From JBGCED01 sp045106055 (lineage in GTDB: Bacteria > Pseudomonadota > Alphaproteobacteria > CBDDJK01): a stretch of DNA of 64,000 bases. Under the pieces are notes generated by a model, which was given only the letters and a program-made list of their open reading frames with translations, was not told the origin of the DNA and made no database searches. How positions within the stretch are numbered: the stretch's first letter is position 1; every line of letters begins with the position of its first letter. The position numbers and the translations under genes were made by a program. The DNA lies in the NCBI GenBank assembly GCA_045106055.1, contig JBGCED010000025.1, forward strand, positions 1 to 64,000, written 5' to 3'. This document shows, one piece after another, positions 1 to 8,798 of the stretch.

Positions 1-923
1 TTGCTGGACATTTTGGCGCGGGTTAGAAAATGGGTAATATCCAGCATATCATGGGTGATCACCAGCGGATCTGCGCCGCGATGATGTAAATCTTGTAATT
101 TATCCAGCACCAGATCCACTTTGCCCGCAAGCATCGCTTCGTAAATTTCCCAAATAAAGGCGCGATCCGCCAGCCCCAGCATGATTCGCACCTGATCCAG
201 TGCGATCTTGTCACCATCAAGCGCGATTGCTTGATCCAACAAAGAAAGCCCATCACGCACCGACCCATCGGCTGCGCGTGCGATCAAGCTGATTGCTTCT
301 TCGTCAAATTCCACCTGTTCCGATGCCGCAATCGCTTCATAATGTGCCTTTAATTGCATTAAGGGAACGCGCCGCAAATCAAAACGCTGGCAGCGGCTTA
401 ACACAGTCACCGGCACTTTACGAATTTCGGTCGTGGCAAAAATGAATTTTGCATGGGCGGGGGGTTCTTCCAAAGTCTTTAAAATTGCATTAAAGGCTTG
501 GGTGGTTAGCATATGGACTTCGTCCAAAATGATAATGGAATATCTGGCTTGGCTGGGGCGATAATGAATATTTTCTGAAATTTCGCGCACCTGATCCACG
601 CCATTATGGCTGGCAGCATCAATTTCTTTTACATCAACATGGCGATCTTCGCTGATGGCAACGCAATTTGAACATTCCCCGCACGGGCTTGGGGTTGCAT
701 CCCCTTTTCCGTCCGTCCCAATACAATTTAAAGCCTTTGCGATGATCCGCGCCGTGGTGGTTTTGCCGACCCCGCGCACCCCCGTCAGCATAAAGGCTTG
801 CGCAACCCGATTATGGGTGATGGCATTGGTAAGGGTGCGCACCAGCGCATCTTGACCAATTAGCGTATCAAAATTATTGGGGCGATATTTGCGCGCCAGA
901 ACGCGATAAGGTTGCTGTGTCAT
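1..923 (-). CDS. dnaX: DNA polymerase III subunit gamma/tau, 5' part (runs off the window)
   Basis: Clamp-loader ATPase of the replicative polymerase. 307 codons from an ATG at 923 are visible and the frame stays open to the window edge, so the C-terminal tau region is missing. The protein starts MTQQPYRVLARKYRP. It has a Walker A loop GVRGVGKTT near residue 47, four zinc-type cysteines around residues 68-84 (CIGTD, then CGECSNC), a Walker B stretch IIILDEVHML, the EEPP segment, and the SRC arginine-finger motif in VLSRCQRFDLRR. These are the family hallmarks in the expected order. The SRP RNA gene lies about 60 bp upstream on the same strand, a common alphaproteobacterial pairing. Confidence 0.96.
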   Translation of the reverse strand, partial: MTQQPYRVLARKYRPNNFDTLIGQDALVRTLTNAITHNRVAQAFMLTGVRGVGKTTTARIIAKALNCIGTDGKGDATPSPCGECSNCVAISEDRHVDVKEIDAASHNGVDQVREISENIHYRPSQARYSIIILDEVHMLTTQAFNAILKTLEEPPAHAKFIFATTEIRKVPVTVLSRCQRFDLRRVPLMQLKAHYEAIAASEQVEFDEEAISLIARAADGSVRDGLSLLDQAIALDGDKIALDQVRIMLGLADRAFIWEIYEAMLAGKVDLVLDKLQDLHHRGADPLVITHDMLDITHFLTRAKMSS

Positions 924-981
924 GTAAAGGGTCACGCGCCATTAGATTAAAGCAAGCTAGATTAAGACGATCATTTAGCGA

Positions 982-1080
982 AAGATCAGGGCGATGCAAA
1001 CCCGCATTTACACATTGCGGCTGCTTTCTTCCGAACCTGACCGAGTTCATGCATAAAATGCGTCTTGCAACCCTGATCTT
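982..1080 (-). ncRNA. ffs: Signal recognition particle RNA, small bacterial 4.5S type
   Basis: On the minus strand this stretch contains GGTCAGGTTCGGAAGAAAGC followed by AGCC, which is close to the universal SRP domain IV core (GGUCAGG..GGAA..AGCAGCC). The ends pair perfectly: AAGATCAGGG at 1080-1071 with CCCTGATCTT at 991-982, giving a hairpin of about 99 nt, the expected size for a 4.5S RNA. The RNA would bind Ffh and guide membrane protein targeting. Ends are set from the terminal stem and could be off by a few bases. It may share a transcript with dnaX downstream. Confidence 0.93.
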
Positions 1081-1154
1081 TCTTTATATGTGTTAGCGCA
1101 AAAACCATCACGCTTCAAGCATAAACCACCAAGAATTATTGCGAAATACAATGC

Positions 1155-2009
1155 TTAAAGCCCAAGCACATCGCGCATTGAATAATGCCCTTTTGCAGCA
1201 GAGGCTGCAAAGATTGCAGCACGCACCGCACCATCTGAAAAAATATGGCGGTCGCTGGCTTGATGCCCCAAACTTACCCGCTCGCCATTGCCTGCAAAGA
1301 TTATTTGATGATCCCCCACCACATCGCCGCCGCGCAAAGCAGCATAGCCAATATCACCGCGCCCGCGCGCGCCTATATGCCCCGCCCGTTCATAAATCGC
1401 ACGGGTTTCATGGTCAATATCGCGTCCCTTGGCAGCCGCTTTTCCAAGCGCAAGCGCCGTTCCAGAAGGGGCATCCAGCTTATGCTTATGGTGCATTTCA
1501 ACGATTTCTATGTCATAATCATCATCCAAGATGCGCGCCATTTTTTCTGCCATCACGCATGCCAAAGTTACCCCAATGCTGAAATTGGCGGCTTGAACCA
1601 GCGGGCAATGACGGGTGATTTTGGATAATTGCGCTTGCTCTGCGGGATTAAACCCCGTCACCCCCAGCACCAGTGCATTATTATTTTGCGCGCAAAGGCT
1701 TGCGGTGTTGAGCGCATTTTCTTTGGTTGAAAAATCAATCACCACATGAACGGGATGGGTATTATCGCCTTGTTGATCATCATGCTGCTTAAGGCCATGC
1801 GCCAGCAATTCAATAAAATCATCCCGAAAAGGAATATGATTTTGATCCATGCCCGCAACAAGCCCGCTATCCATGCCCAAAACAGATGAATTTGAAGAGG
1901 CAATTGCCCCCACCAGCCGCGCTTTTGGATGAAGCATGACCGATCGAATCAGCATTTTACCCATGCGCCCCGCAGCGCCCATAATGGCAATATTGACCCT
2001 ATCCTGCAT
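1155..2009 (-). CDS. dapB: 4-hydroxy-tetrahydrodipicolinate reductase
   Basis: NAD(P)H-dependent reductase of the DAP/lysine pathway, which also feeds peptidoglycan. The N-terminal nucleotide-binding loop is GAAGRMGK, and the central catalytic/substrate region reads EIVEMHHKHKLDAPSGTA, the DapB signature with catalytic His/His-Lys. Length (284 aa) is normal. The frame can be extended one codon to a TTG at 2012, but the ATG at 2009 shares its A with the stop codon of hpt (TGATG), the usual coupled arrangement, so I start there. dapD, of the same pathway, lies separately at 15 kb. Confidence 0.95.
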   Translation of the reverse strand: MQDRVNIAIMGAAGRMGKMLIRSVMLHPKARLVGAIASSNSSVLGMDSGLVAGMDQNHIPFRDDFIELLAHGLKQHDDQQGDNTHPVHVVIDFSTKENALNTASLCAQNNNALVLGVTGFNPAEQAQLSKITRHCPLVQAANFSIGVTLACVMAEKMARILDDDYDIEIVEMHHKHKLDAPSGTALALGKAAAKGRDIDHETRAIYERAGHIGARGRGDIGYAALRGGDVVGDHQIIFAGNGERVSLGHQASDRHIFSDGAVRAAIFAASAAKGHYSMRDVLGL

Positions 2010-2542
2010 CAATCAATCACCCCAATATAGGGCAGATAACGATAATCTTCTGCATAATCAATGCCATAACCAACAATAAACCGATCAGGCACTTCAAAGC
2101 CCACAAATTCTGCGGTAACATCAATCACGCGCCGTTCAGGCTTATCCAGCAACACACAGCTGGTAACAGAATTTGCCCCTGCATCATTAAAAAAATCTTT
2201 TGCAAATTGCAGGGATCGCCCCGTATCCAAAATATCATCCACCAGCAATAAATCCTTGCCGCGCACTTCTGGTGCAGGACCCGTTAAAATCACCTCGCCT
2301 GATGATGTTTTCGCCTTTCCATAAGATGAAATCCGCATAAATTCAATCCGTGGGCGCAAGCCCGCTTGCCCCAAGGCGCGGTATAAATCGCCCGCAAACA
2401 TAAAGCCGCCCTTTAGCAAAACAACCAAGCTGCATTCCACGGGCAGGCTTTTTGCCATTTCAACCGCCAAATCATTAATGCGCTTGGTCAGTCTTTGTTC
2501 ATCAATTAAGATTTCAGGCACTTTTAAAATATGATCTGTCAT
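2009..2542 (-). CDS. hpt: Hypoxanthine(-guanine) phosphoribosyltransferase
   Basis: Purine salvage enzyme that joins PRPP and hypoxanthine or guanine to make IMP/GMP. The PRPP-binding motif is LLLVDDILDTGRS at about residues 98-110, preceded by LVVLLKGGFMFAGDL (PPi-loop region) and followed by LLDKPERR and FVGFEVPDRFIVGYGIDYAE, typical of HPRT. 177 aa is the standard bacterial length. The stop overlaps the dapB start by one base, so the two are probably translationally coupled. The start MTDHILKVP is the only sensible one. Confidence 0.93.
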   Translation of the reverse strand: MTDHILKVPEILIDEQRLTKRINDLAVEMAKSLPVECSLVVLLKGGFMFAGDLYRALGQAGLRPRIEFMRISSYGKAKTSSGEVILTGPAPEVRGKDLLLVDDILDTGRSLQFAKDFFNDAGANSVTSCVLLDKPERRVIDVTAEFVGFEVPDRFIVGYGIDYAEDYRYLPYIGVID

Positions 2543-2614
2543 TTAGACTTCAATCCTTTTGACTCTTTGTGTTTACGCTCATCGTGCGCGATGATGCGCA
2601 GTCGCGCTTGTTAA

Positions 2615-2643
2615 TTATCAAAAGGATTCAATCCTTTTGATAA
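2615..2643. terminator. Perfect 14-bp inverted repeat over the comEC stop codon
   Basis: TTATCAAAAGGATT (2615-2628) and AATCCTTTTGATAA (2630-2643) are exact inverse complements around a single base, overlapping the comEC stop (2628-2630). In RNA only the outer pairs could form, leaving a small loop. No clear U-tract follows on the minus strand, so a terminator is uncertain. An attenuating hairpin between comEC and hpt is the alternative. Confidence 0.4.
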
Positions 2644-4826
2644 TATTGCCAAGGATGCGGTGTTTCCGCTGCTTTTGCGGTTTCTATGCTAAATCCTTTA
2701 CCTGTTTTATAAATATGATGCCAGCCCTTTTCCTGTAAATCAAGCGCCGTTACTAATTTTTCATGCGAACATGGCTTTTTATCAAAAATATAGGGCGCAA
2801 AAACCATATCGGAATTTTGACATAAGGCTTTGATCATCATCGGGCTGGGTTTGGGATTAAGCTTTGCTTTTACAATCGCGATATGGGCATCATATATATG
2901 ATAATCGCATGTCATGTCGCTGCATTTAAGCCCTGTCATGGGCTGTTGCCAATTCCCTTTGATCGGCAATCCAAGCCGGCTTGACCAGATGCGCTGCGTG
3001 AATTTAGCGCGCCTTGGATGGTCAATATAAATGCCATCCGCTTGCACAAGCCCTGTGATTCGTGCATTATTTGCGATCATCATTACAGGTTTTGATGGCA
3101 GATATAATAATCCAAGAGCCAAGCATATCAGGGTAAGCCCCGCAAAAACATATCGAAAGAAATGCGTAAAAATAAAACCCAGCGCAGCACAACAGGCAAA
3201 TAATAGCAGCCAAATTGCAGATGGCGGAGAAACCATAATGCCCGCCAAAGGCAAGGATGATGAAAGGCTTGCAACGCTTAATAATTGGGTAATCCCATAG
3301 CCAGCCAGCATCAAAAAAGGATAATCAAGCCCAAGCGGCATCAACATTAACGAAATCATTAATAAGGGCATGATGAAAAGCCCCACCAGCGGAATTGCAA
3401 TCAGATTGGCAATGATTGCAACCCAGCTAAATTGCCCAAAATGATAGGCAACAAACGGGGCGGTTGCCATGCTTGCGACCAAGGATGTTAGCATGATCAA
3501 GCCAAAATAGCGGATGATTTTCATCAAAATATGCGGCAAGCCCTGTCTTTGTCGTTGCTGGTAATAATCTGGATTATCATTAAGTTGCCGCGCCAAACGG
3601 CCTCGTCGCCATTCAAACACCCCAGAAAGCGCAATCACGGCTGCAAAAGAGAGCTGAAAGCTGATTGATACCAAATGCCCAGGATTAATCATTAAAATTA
3701 CCATTGCCGCAATCGCCAATGGCCGCAAAGACAAGGCATAACGATCCAATGAAATCGCCAGCATAATTAACCCCGTCATAATAAAGGCGCGCTGGGTGGG
3801 CGGGGTTGCACCAGCCAGCAGCAAATAAATGAATAGGCAGGGAATCGCCGTCAAAGCCGCGATCTTCTTGGAATTATAAAATAAGGCAGGGCGTTGCATC
3901 AAGGCAAGTAACCAGCGCATCATGCCAAAGCCAATCATCGCAACCAGCCCTAGATGCAGCCCTGAAATTGCCAGCAAATGCGATAATCCCGATGCTTGCA
4001 TGGCTGAAATAATTTCCCTGCTTAAGCCCGCGCGATCCCCAACGCTTAACGCCGCTGCAACTGCGGCTGAATCCTTGGAAACAGGCGCAACTATATCACG
4101 AATGCGAACCGATATGTCTTCGCGAACGCCATTAACCCAGCCCATGATCGCGGGATCAGCCATGCTTGGTTCATGGGGTGCGGCTGCATGAATTTTACGG
4201 ATAAATCCCGTTGCGCTGATCTGATGCAAATAGGCATAGCGGCGAAAATCATAGCCTTGGGGAAAGGGCGGGGGCGCGGGCGGGAATAATTTTATATCAA
4301 CAAGCATGATTTGATTGGTTGCAAGCAATGCCTTGCCGCGATGAATAACGCGCACCATAATGGGTTCATGCGATCCATTCGCCAAAGCCGATTCAGGCAA
4401 AATGCTTGGCTGAATGCGCAGCCACAGGCGCTTGCGCGATTCGGATTGATGTTCAATCCGCTCTATGCGTGTTTCCACCTGTTTTAAATCAACAATTTGG
4501 GTGATGAAATTGGTGCGCCCGTCAAGATGCCACGCTGTATAGCCAACCCCGATGGCAACCAGCCCCAGAAAATAGCATCCTAATTTAAAGGGAATATTGC
4601 GGGCGATCACCCCCAATAGCAGCAAGCCTAAGCCGATCCATAAAGGCAGCCCTATCGTGATCGGAGGATAGATAAAATAAACCCCAACCCCCAGCCCAAA
4701 ACCAAAGGGAATAAGCAGCGCAACCCTGGATTGCTGGGCAAGCGCATTTTGCTTAAACCGATCAACAATATTGGGAAAGGACTTTAAATTAAGCCTTATG
4801 CTGGATTGGTGTGTCCCATCTGGCAT
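2628..4826 (-). CDS. comEC: ComEC/Rec2-family membrane protein
   Basis: Predicted inner-membrane DNA-uptake channel protein of natural competence. Three hydrophobic stretches fall within about residues 34-100, followed by a soluble DUF4131-like region, then the multi-span Competence domain with the signature LLAISGLHLGL near residue 282 and LAGATPPTQRAFIM. The C-terminus is a short soluble domain with paired cysteines (CSDMTC, CSHEK); I see no full metallo-beta-lactamase motif (HxHxDH). It overlaps the upstream EVE gene by 31 bp if started at 4826, and a later start near residue 10-25 is possible. No other competence gene is in the window, so DNA uptake is inferred from family only. Confidence 0.88.
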   Translation of the reverse strand: MPDGTHQSSIRLNLKSFPNIVDRFKQNALAQQSRVALLIPFGFGLGVGVYFIYPPITIGLPLWIGLGLLLLGVIARNIPFKLGCYFLGLVAIGVGYTAWHLDGRTNFITQIVDLKQVETRIERIEHQSESRKRLWLRIQPSILPESALANGSHEPIMVRVIHRGKALLATNQIMLVDIKLFPPAPPPFPQGYDFRRYAYLHQISATGFIRKIHAAAPHEPSMADPAIMGWVNGVREDISVRIRDIVAPVSKDSAAVAAALSVGDRAGLSREIISAMQASGLSHLLAISGLHLGLVAMIGFGMMRWLLALMQRPALFYNSKKIAALTAIPCLFIYLLLAGATPPTQRAFIMTGLIMLAISLDRYALSLRPLAIAAMVILMINPGHLVSISFQLSFAAVIALSGVFEWRRGRLARQLNDNPDYYQQRQRQGLPHILMKIIRYFGLIMLTSLVASMATAPFVAYHFGQFSWVAIIANLIAIPLVGLFIMPLLMISLMLMPLGLDYPFLMLAGYGITQLLSVASLSSSLPLAGIMVSPPSAIWLLLFACCAALGFIFTHFFRYVFAGLTLICLALGLLYLPSKPVMMIANNARITGLVQADGIYIDHPRRAKFTQRIWSSRLGLPIKGNWQQPMTGLKCSDMTCDYHIYDAHIAIVKAKLNPKPSPMMIKALCQNSDMVFAPYIFDKKPCSHEKLVTALDLQEKGWHHIYKTGKGFSIETAKAAETPHPWQYYQKD

Positions 4827-5227
4827 ATTAGCTTCCAGCTTTCAGGATCAATCGGCATCACCGATAATCTGGATTGACGAATAAGCGATAATTCTGCCAA
4901 TTTTGGCTCATTTTTGATTTGTGCAAGCGTCACGGGCTGCTCAAAAGAACGATGGGCGGCGCATTGAACCATGCCAAATCGCCCCGAAGCATCGGTTGGA
5001 TCAGGCTTATAAAGTTCGGTAATGCGCACAATGCCAACAATTTGTTTTTCCTTAATGGAATGATAGAAAAACGCCAAATCGCCAATTTCCATCGCTTTCA
5101 TATTATTGGATGCTTGATAATTGCGAACACCGTCCCAGCCCGTTCCAGCATCGGCTGCATCCAGTTGATCTTGCCATGACCAGCTTGATGGCTCTGATTT
5201 CATCAGCCAGTAATTGATGTTTGTCAT
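4796..5227 (-). CDS. EVE domain protein (thymocyte nuclear protein 1-like)
   Basis: 143-aa single-domain protein of the PUA-like EVE fold, a family that reads modified bases in DNA or RNA in characterised members. Motifs seen: YWLMKSEPSSWSW at the N-terminus, WDGVRNYQASNN with the conserved RNYQA, then MEIGDLAFFYHS. These match the family closely across its whole length. The ligand here is unknown. It overlaps comEC downstream, and the M16 peptidase stop lies 19 bp upstream, so the three are probably co-transcribed. Confidence 0.9.
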   Translation of the reverse strand: MTNINYWLMKSEPSSWSWQDQLDAADAGTGWDGVRNYQASNNMKAMEIGDLAFFYHSIKEKQIVGIVRITELYKPDPTDASGRFGMVQCAAHRSFEQPVTLAQIKNEPKLAELSLIRQSRLSVMPIDPESWKLICQMGHTNPA

Positions 5228-5246
5228 TTGCGTAATCCCTTTTAAA

Positions 5247-6521
5247 TCAGGCGGCTAATGGGGTAAGGCTTTCAAGCATTGGCACAGCATCAATCGGTCC
5301 AATGGCTGCCAAGCTTGGTTTTGCTTTAAAAATACGCTGTGCGCTGCGCAATAAATCTTGCGCGGTAATTGCATCAATGCGTTCAATAATTTCTGCATCA
5401 GGAATGATCCGCCCATAAGTATGGATATGATGCGCAAGCTGTTCTGCACGCGATGACATGGATTCGCGCGACATTAACAGCCCCGATTTTAATTGCGCTT
5501 TTGCCCGTTCAATTTCTTGGGGTTCCAGCTTGGTTTGCACCTTGTCAATTTCAACCATCAGCGCGCTTAATAAGGTCGCGGCATCTTCATTGCTTGTGCC
5601 TGCATAAATCGCGAATAAGCCGCTATCGCTGGCGGGCATTTCCAAGGTGGAGATATTATAAACCAGCCCCAGCTCTTCGCGAATGCGCTGAAATAACCGC
5701 GATGACATGCCGCCGCCAAACAGACTGCCAAACAAATTCATTGCAATAAAATCATCATCGCAATAGCCAAAGCCTTCATAGCCCAGCATCAAATGCACCT
5801 GTTCATTATCGCGCTGTTCGCGGTGCTGAGCGGGGCGATAAACGGGCATCGCGCGCCGCTGGCTGGTTTTATGCTGCGCTTTTTCTGGCAAGCCCTTAAA
5901 ATGATCCTGTGCAAGCTTTACCAATTGATCATGGTCAATATTGCCCGCAGCAACCATCACCATTTGATCGCACGCATAATGCTGATCCATAAAGCTTGAA
6001 ATATCGGCTGGGGTAAAGCTTTTGATCCTTGCAGCTTCGCCCAAAATCGGGCGACCAATCGCCTGATCAGGATAGCAACTTGCTTGAAAGCGATCAAAAA
6101 TAATATCATCAGGCGTGTCTTCAGATTGCCCAATCTCTTGCAAGATTACCCCGCGCTCGCGCTCAAACTCTTCGCGGTCAAAAGTTGGATATTGCAATAT
6201 ATCCGCCAAAATATCGATGCCAAGCGGCAAATCATCTTTTAACAGGCGCATATGATAAGCGGTGCGCTCACGCCCTGTATAGGCATTCATAAAGCCGCCA
6301 ACCTGTTCAATTTCTTCGGAAATTTGGCGCGCTGTGCGCCGCTTTGTCCCCTTAAACGCCATATGTTCCAGAAAATGGGCCGCCCCGCCTTGATCATCCG
6401 CTTCATCGCGCGCGCCTGCATTAAACCAGCAGCCAACCGTGATGCTTTCAACATGGGGGCTGTGATCCGACAAGACCATCATGCCATTATCAAGCGTGGT
6501 GATTTTTATATCCCGTTTCAT
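5247..6521 (-). CDS. M16-family zinc peptidase (mitochondrial processing peptidase-like)
   Basis: Zinc metallopeptidase with the inverted motif HFLEH at residues 49-53 (in AAHFLEHMAFKGT), and a downstream acidic segment FERERGVILQEIGQSEDTPDD that supplies the third ligand in this family. 424 aa covers both the catalytic half and the inactive C-terminal half (GGGMSSRLFQRIREELGLVYNI is the typical glycine-rich/R-Y region). The start ATG overlaps the thrC stop (ATGA). thrC followed by an M16 peptidase is a standard alphaproteobacterial order. The substrate is not deducible. Confidence 0.93.
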   Translation of the reverse strand: MKRDIKITTLDNGMMVLSDHSPHVESITVGCWFNAGARDEADDQGGAAHFLEHMAFKGTKRRTARQISEEIEQVGGFMNAYTGRERTAYHMRLLKDDLPLGIDILADILQYPTFDREEFERERGVILQEIGQSEDTPDDIIFDRFQASCYPDQAIGRPILGEAARIKSFTPADISSFMDQHYACDQMVMVAAGNIDHDQLVKLAQDHFKGLPEKAQHKTSQRRAMPVYRPAQHREQRDNEQVHLMLGYEGFGYCDDDFIAMNLFGSLFGGGMSSRLFQRIREELGLVYNISTLEMPASDSGLFAIYAGTSNEDAATLLSALMVEIDKVQTKLEPQEIERAKAQLKSGLLMSRESMSSRAEQLAHHIHTYGRIIPDAEIIERIDAITAQDLLRSAQRIFKAKPSLAAIGPIDAVPMLESLTPLAA

Positions 6522-7927
6522 GCGTTGCTTTCTATATAGGATTTAACGGCATCATAATCATTGGGGATTACCTTAAACCGCTCTGGATGATTGTAAAGCT
6601 GTTTGATTGATTGCGGTGGATCAAGATCAAGGGGCTGATCTTGAAAAGCTGCTTTGACCGCCGCTGGAAACTTAGCGGGATGCGCGGTTGCTGCAACCAC
6701 CATTGGATTTTCATAATCATCCGAACATTGTTCTGCGGCGGCAACCCCGCATGCCGTATGCGGATCAATCACGATACCTGATTGGTTGTAAATGCGGCGC
6801 ATAACCGCCTTAATCGCATCATCATCAAGGCTGTGGGCTTGAAAATCACGGCGCAGGCGTTGCCATAAATCATGGGTTAGCTTCATATTGCCTGTGGTTT
6901 TAAATTCATGCATTAACGCTTCGCATTGATCCGAATTCTGCCCCAGTAAATCAAACAAATAGCGTTCAAAATTGCTGGAGACTTGAATGTCCATAGACGG
7001 GGCAAGGCTTGGAATAACGGGCTGCTTTTCCATCGCATTATGCGATATAAGCCGCGTTAAGACATCATTTTGATTTGATCCAATCACAAGCTGATTAATG
7101 TTAAGCCCCATTTGCTTTGCCAGCCATGCTGCCAAAATATTACCAAAATTGCCCGTTGGCACGGCAAAATTCACGCAAACATCAGGGCCGCCAAGGCGCA
7201 ATGCTGCCACCGCAAAATAAACCGTTTGCGCGGCAACCCGCATCCAATTAATCGAATTTACAGCCCCCAAATTTAAATGATGGCGCAAATGATGATCTTC
7301 AAACATGTGTTTTACCATTGCTTGGCAATCATCAAAATTGCCTTCTATGGCAATGTTAAACACATTTTCATCAGGGCAGCAGGTCATTTGCTTGCGCTGA
7401 ATTTCCGATACTTTATCCTTGGGATGCAGAATAAAGATTTTCATATTCTTCCTGCCGCGATAGCCCGCAATCGCCGCCGATCCTGTATCACCAGAAGTTG
7501 CGCCAATGATCGTCATCTGCTTATCGCTTTTTAGCAAAGCCTGTTCCATCATGCGCCCTGTAAGCTGCAAAGCAAAATCTTTAAAGGCCAAAGTTGGGCC
7601 GTGATAAAGCTCCAACAGCCATAAATTATGGTCAATTTGCGATAAGGGCGCAATCGCAGCATGATTGAAATTTTCATAAGCATCATGGATTAAGCGTTCA
7701 AGCAGCGCATCATCAAAAATTTCAGAGCCTTCAGTGAATTGCCGCAGCAGCCTAAAGGCAATTTGGGCATAATTGTTGCCGCGCATCAACCGCCATTCAT
7801 TATGGGAAAATTTGGGAATGCTAAGCGGCATAAACAGCCCGCCATCTGGCGCAAGCCCCGCCATTAATACCGAATCAAAATCGTGAATAAGTGCCTTATC
7901 ACGGGTGGAGGCATATTTAATCTTCAT
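6518..7927 (-). CDS. thrC: Threonine synthase
   Basis: PLP enzyme that converts O-phosphohomoserine to threonine. The PLP lysine lies in GPTLAFKDFALQ (K116) and the phosphate-binding loop is ATSGDTGSAA at about 143-152. The N-terminus MKIKYASTRD and the LAPDGGLFMP motif near residue 25 are characteristic. 469 aa matches the long proteobacterial class. It sits between mscS (9-bp gap upstream) and the M16 peptidase (4-bp overlap), so it is probably in one operon with SURF1. Confidence 0.96.
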   Translation of the reverse strand: MKIKYASTRDKALIHDFDSVLMAGLAPDGGLFMPLSIPKFSHNEWRLMRGNNYAQIAFRLLRQFTEGSEIFDDALLERLIHDAYENFNHAAIAPLSQIDHNLWLLELYHGPTLAFKDFALQLTGRMMEQALLKSDKQMTIIGATSGDTGSAAIAGYRGRKNMKIFILHPKDKVSEIQRKQMTCCPDENVFNIAIEGNFDDCQAMVKHMFEDHHLRHHLNLGAVNSINWMRVAAQTVYFAVAALRLGGPDVCVNFAVPTGNFGNILAAWLAKQMGLNINQLVIGSNQNDVLTRLISHNAMEKQPVIPSLAPSMDIQVSSNFERYLFDLLGQNSDQCEALMHEFKTTGNMKLTHDLWQRLRRDFQAHSLDDDAIKAVMRRIYNQSGIVIDPHTACGVAAAEQCSDDYENPMVVAATAHPAKFPAAVKAAFQDQPLDLDPPQSIKQLYNHPERFKVIPNDYDAVKSYIESNA

Positions 7928-7936
7928 TGCTAGCCC

Positions 7937-8764
7937 TTAAATTTTATCATTTTCAGATTGTTCATTCACAATATGCAAGACACGCTGCGGAAAGGGAATG
8001 CTTAACCCCGCAGCCTCAATCGCATATTTCACATCGCGGTTAAGCCTGAAACCAATTTTCCACTGATCCGCGCTTTTTACCCAGCATCGAAGGCGAACAT
8101 CAATGCCTGATGCCCCCAAGCTGATCACCAAATATTGGGGTTCGGGGTCTTTTAAAATTTCAGCATCACCCGCTGCAAGTGCGCGCAAAACGCCCAGCGC
8201 AGTATCAATATCATCCTCATAAGCGATGGAGACATCAATATCAATGCGCGCAATTGGGTGGGTGGAATAATTGACAATGGTCACATTCCATAAATTGCTG
8301 TTGGGAACCGCCATATATTGCCCTTGAATGGACCGCATTTCCGTGTTGAATAAGCCAATTTGCTTGACGGTGCCATTGATGCCGCCCGCTTCGATATAAT
8401 CATCCACCCGAAAGGGGCGCAGCAATAACAGCATCAAGCCCGCAGCGATATTTTGCAATGTCCCTTGAAGCGCAAGCCCGATTGCAAGCCCCGCTGCCCC
8501 CAAAAGCGCAATGATGCTGGCGGTTTGCACCCCAATTTGCGCCAGCACAATAACCAGCGTAAATACCCACACCAAATAACGCACAAAAAGCGGGATAAAA
8601 TTGCGAATGGTTTGATCAATATAGCCAAATTTTGCTAGGATTTTAGACAAATAGGATGAAACGCTGCGCGCAATCCAATAGCCGATTAATAAAACCAACA
8701 AGGCGCGGATAAGCGCAATGCCATATTCAATGATGATCGGCAAAATATCCTTTAGCAGCACCAT
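7937..8764 (-). CDS. mscS: Small-conductance mechanosensitive channel, MscS family
   Basis: Three N-terminal membrane helices, then the pore helix GAAGLAIGLALQGTLQNIAAG with its Gly/Ala pattern, followed by the beta domain (FRVDDYIEAGGINGTVKQIGLFNTEMRSIQGQYMAVPNS) that defines MscS. The open frame extends to 8893, but that part overlaps SURF1 and is low complexity, so I start at the ATG at 8764 (MVLLKDILP). A TTG at 8806, just before the SURF1 stop, is a reasonable alternative. The protein would relieve osmotic down-shock. It is unusual but not unique to see it inserted between SURF1 and thrC. Confidence 0.9.
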   Translation of the reverse strand: MVLLKDILPIIIEYGIALIRALLVLLIGYWIARSVSSYLSKILAKFGYIDQTIRNFIPLFVRYLVWVFTLVIVLAQIGVQTASIIALLGAAGLAIGLALQGTLQNIAAGLMLLLLRPFRVDDYIEAGGINGTVKQIGLFNTEMRSIQGQYMAVPNSNLWNVTIVNYSTHPIARIDIDVSIAYEDDIDTALGVLRALAAGDAEILKDPEPQYLVISLGASGIDVRLRCWVKSADQWKIGFRLNRDVKYAIEAAGLSIPFPQRVLHIVNEQSENDKI

Positions 8765-8798
8765 AATTTGCTGATAATATTCATTGTTGAAAAAATCT

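Noticed and set aside
924..981. tRNA gene next to ffs
   Set aside because: No cloverleaf or T-loop (GGTTCGAATCC-like) sequence could be found here or in the other intergenic gaps examined.
1139..1582. Plus-strand frame of 147 aa opposite dapB
   Set aside because: Low-quality composition and entirely antisense to a well-identified dapB gene.
2628..3100. ComEC as a truncated pseudogene because the beta-lactamase-like domain is not visible
   Set aside because: The frame is intact and many alphaproteobacterial ComEC proteins have a short C-terminal domain of this kind, to my knowledge; no evidence of decay.
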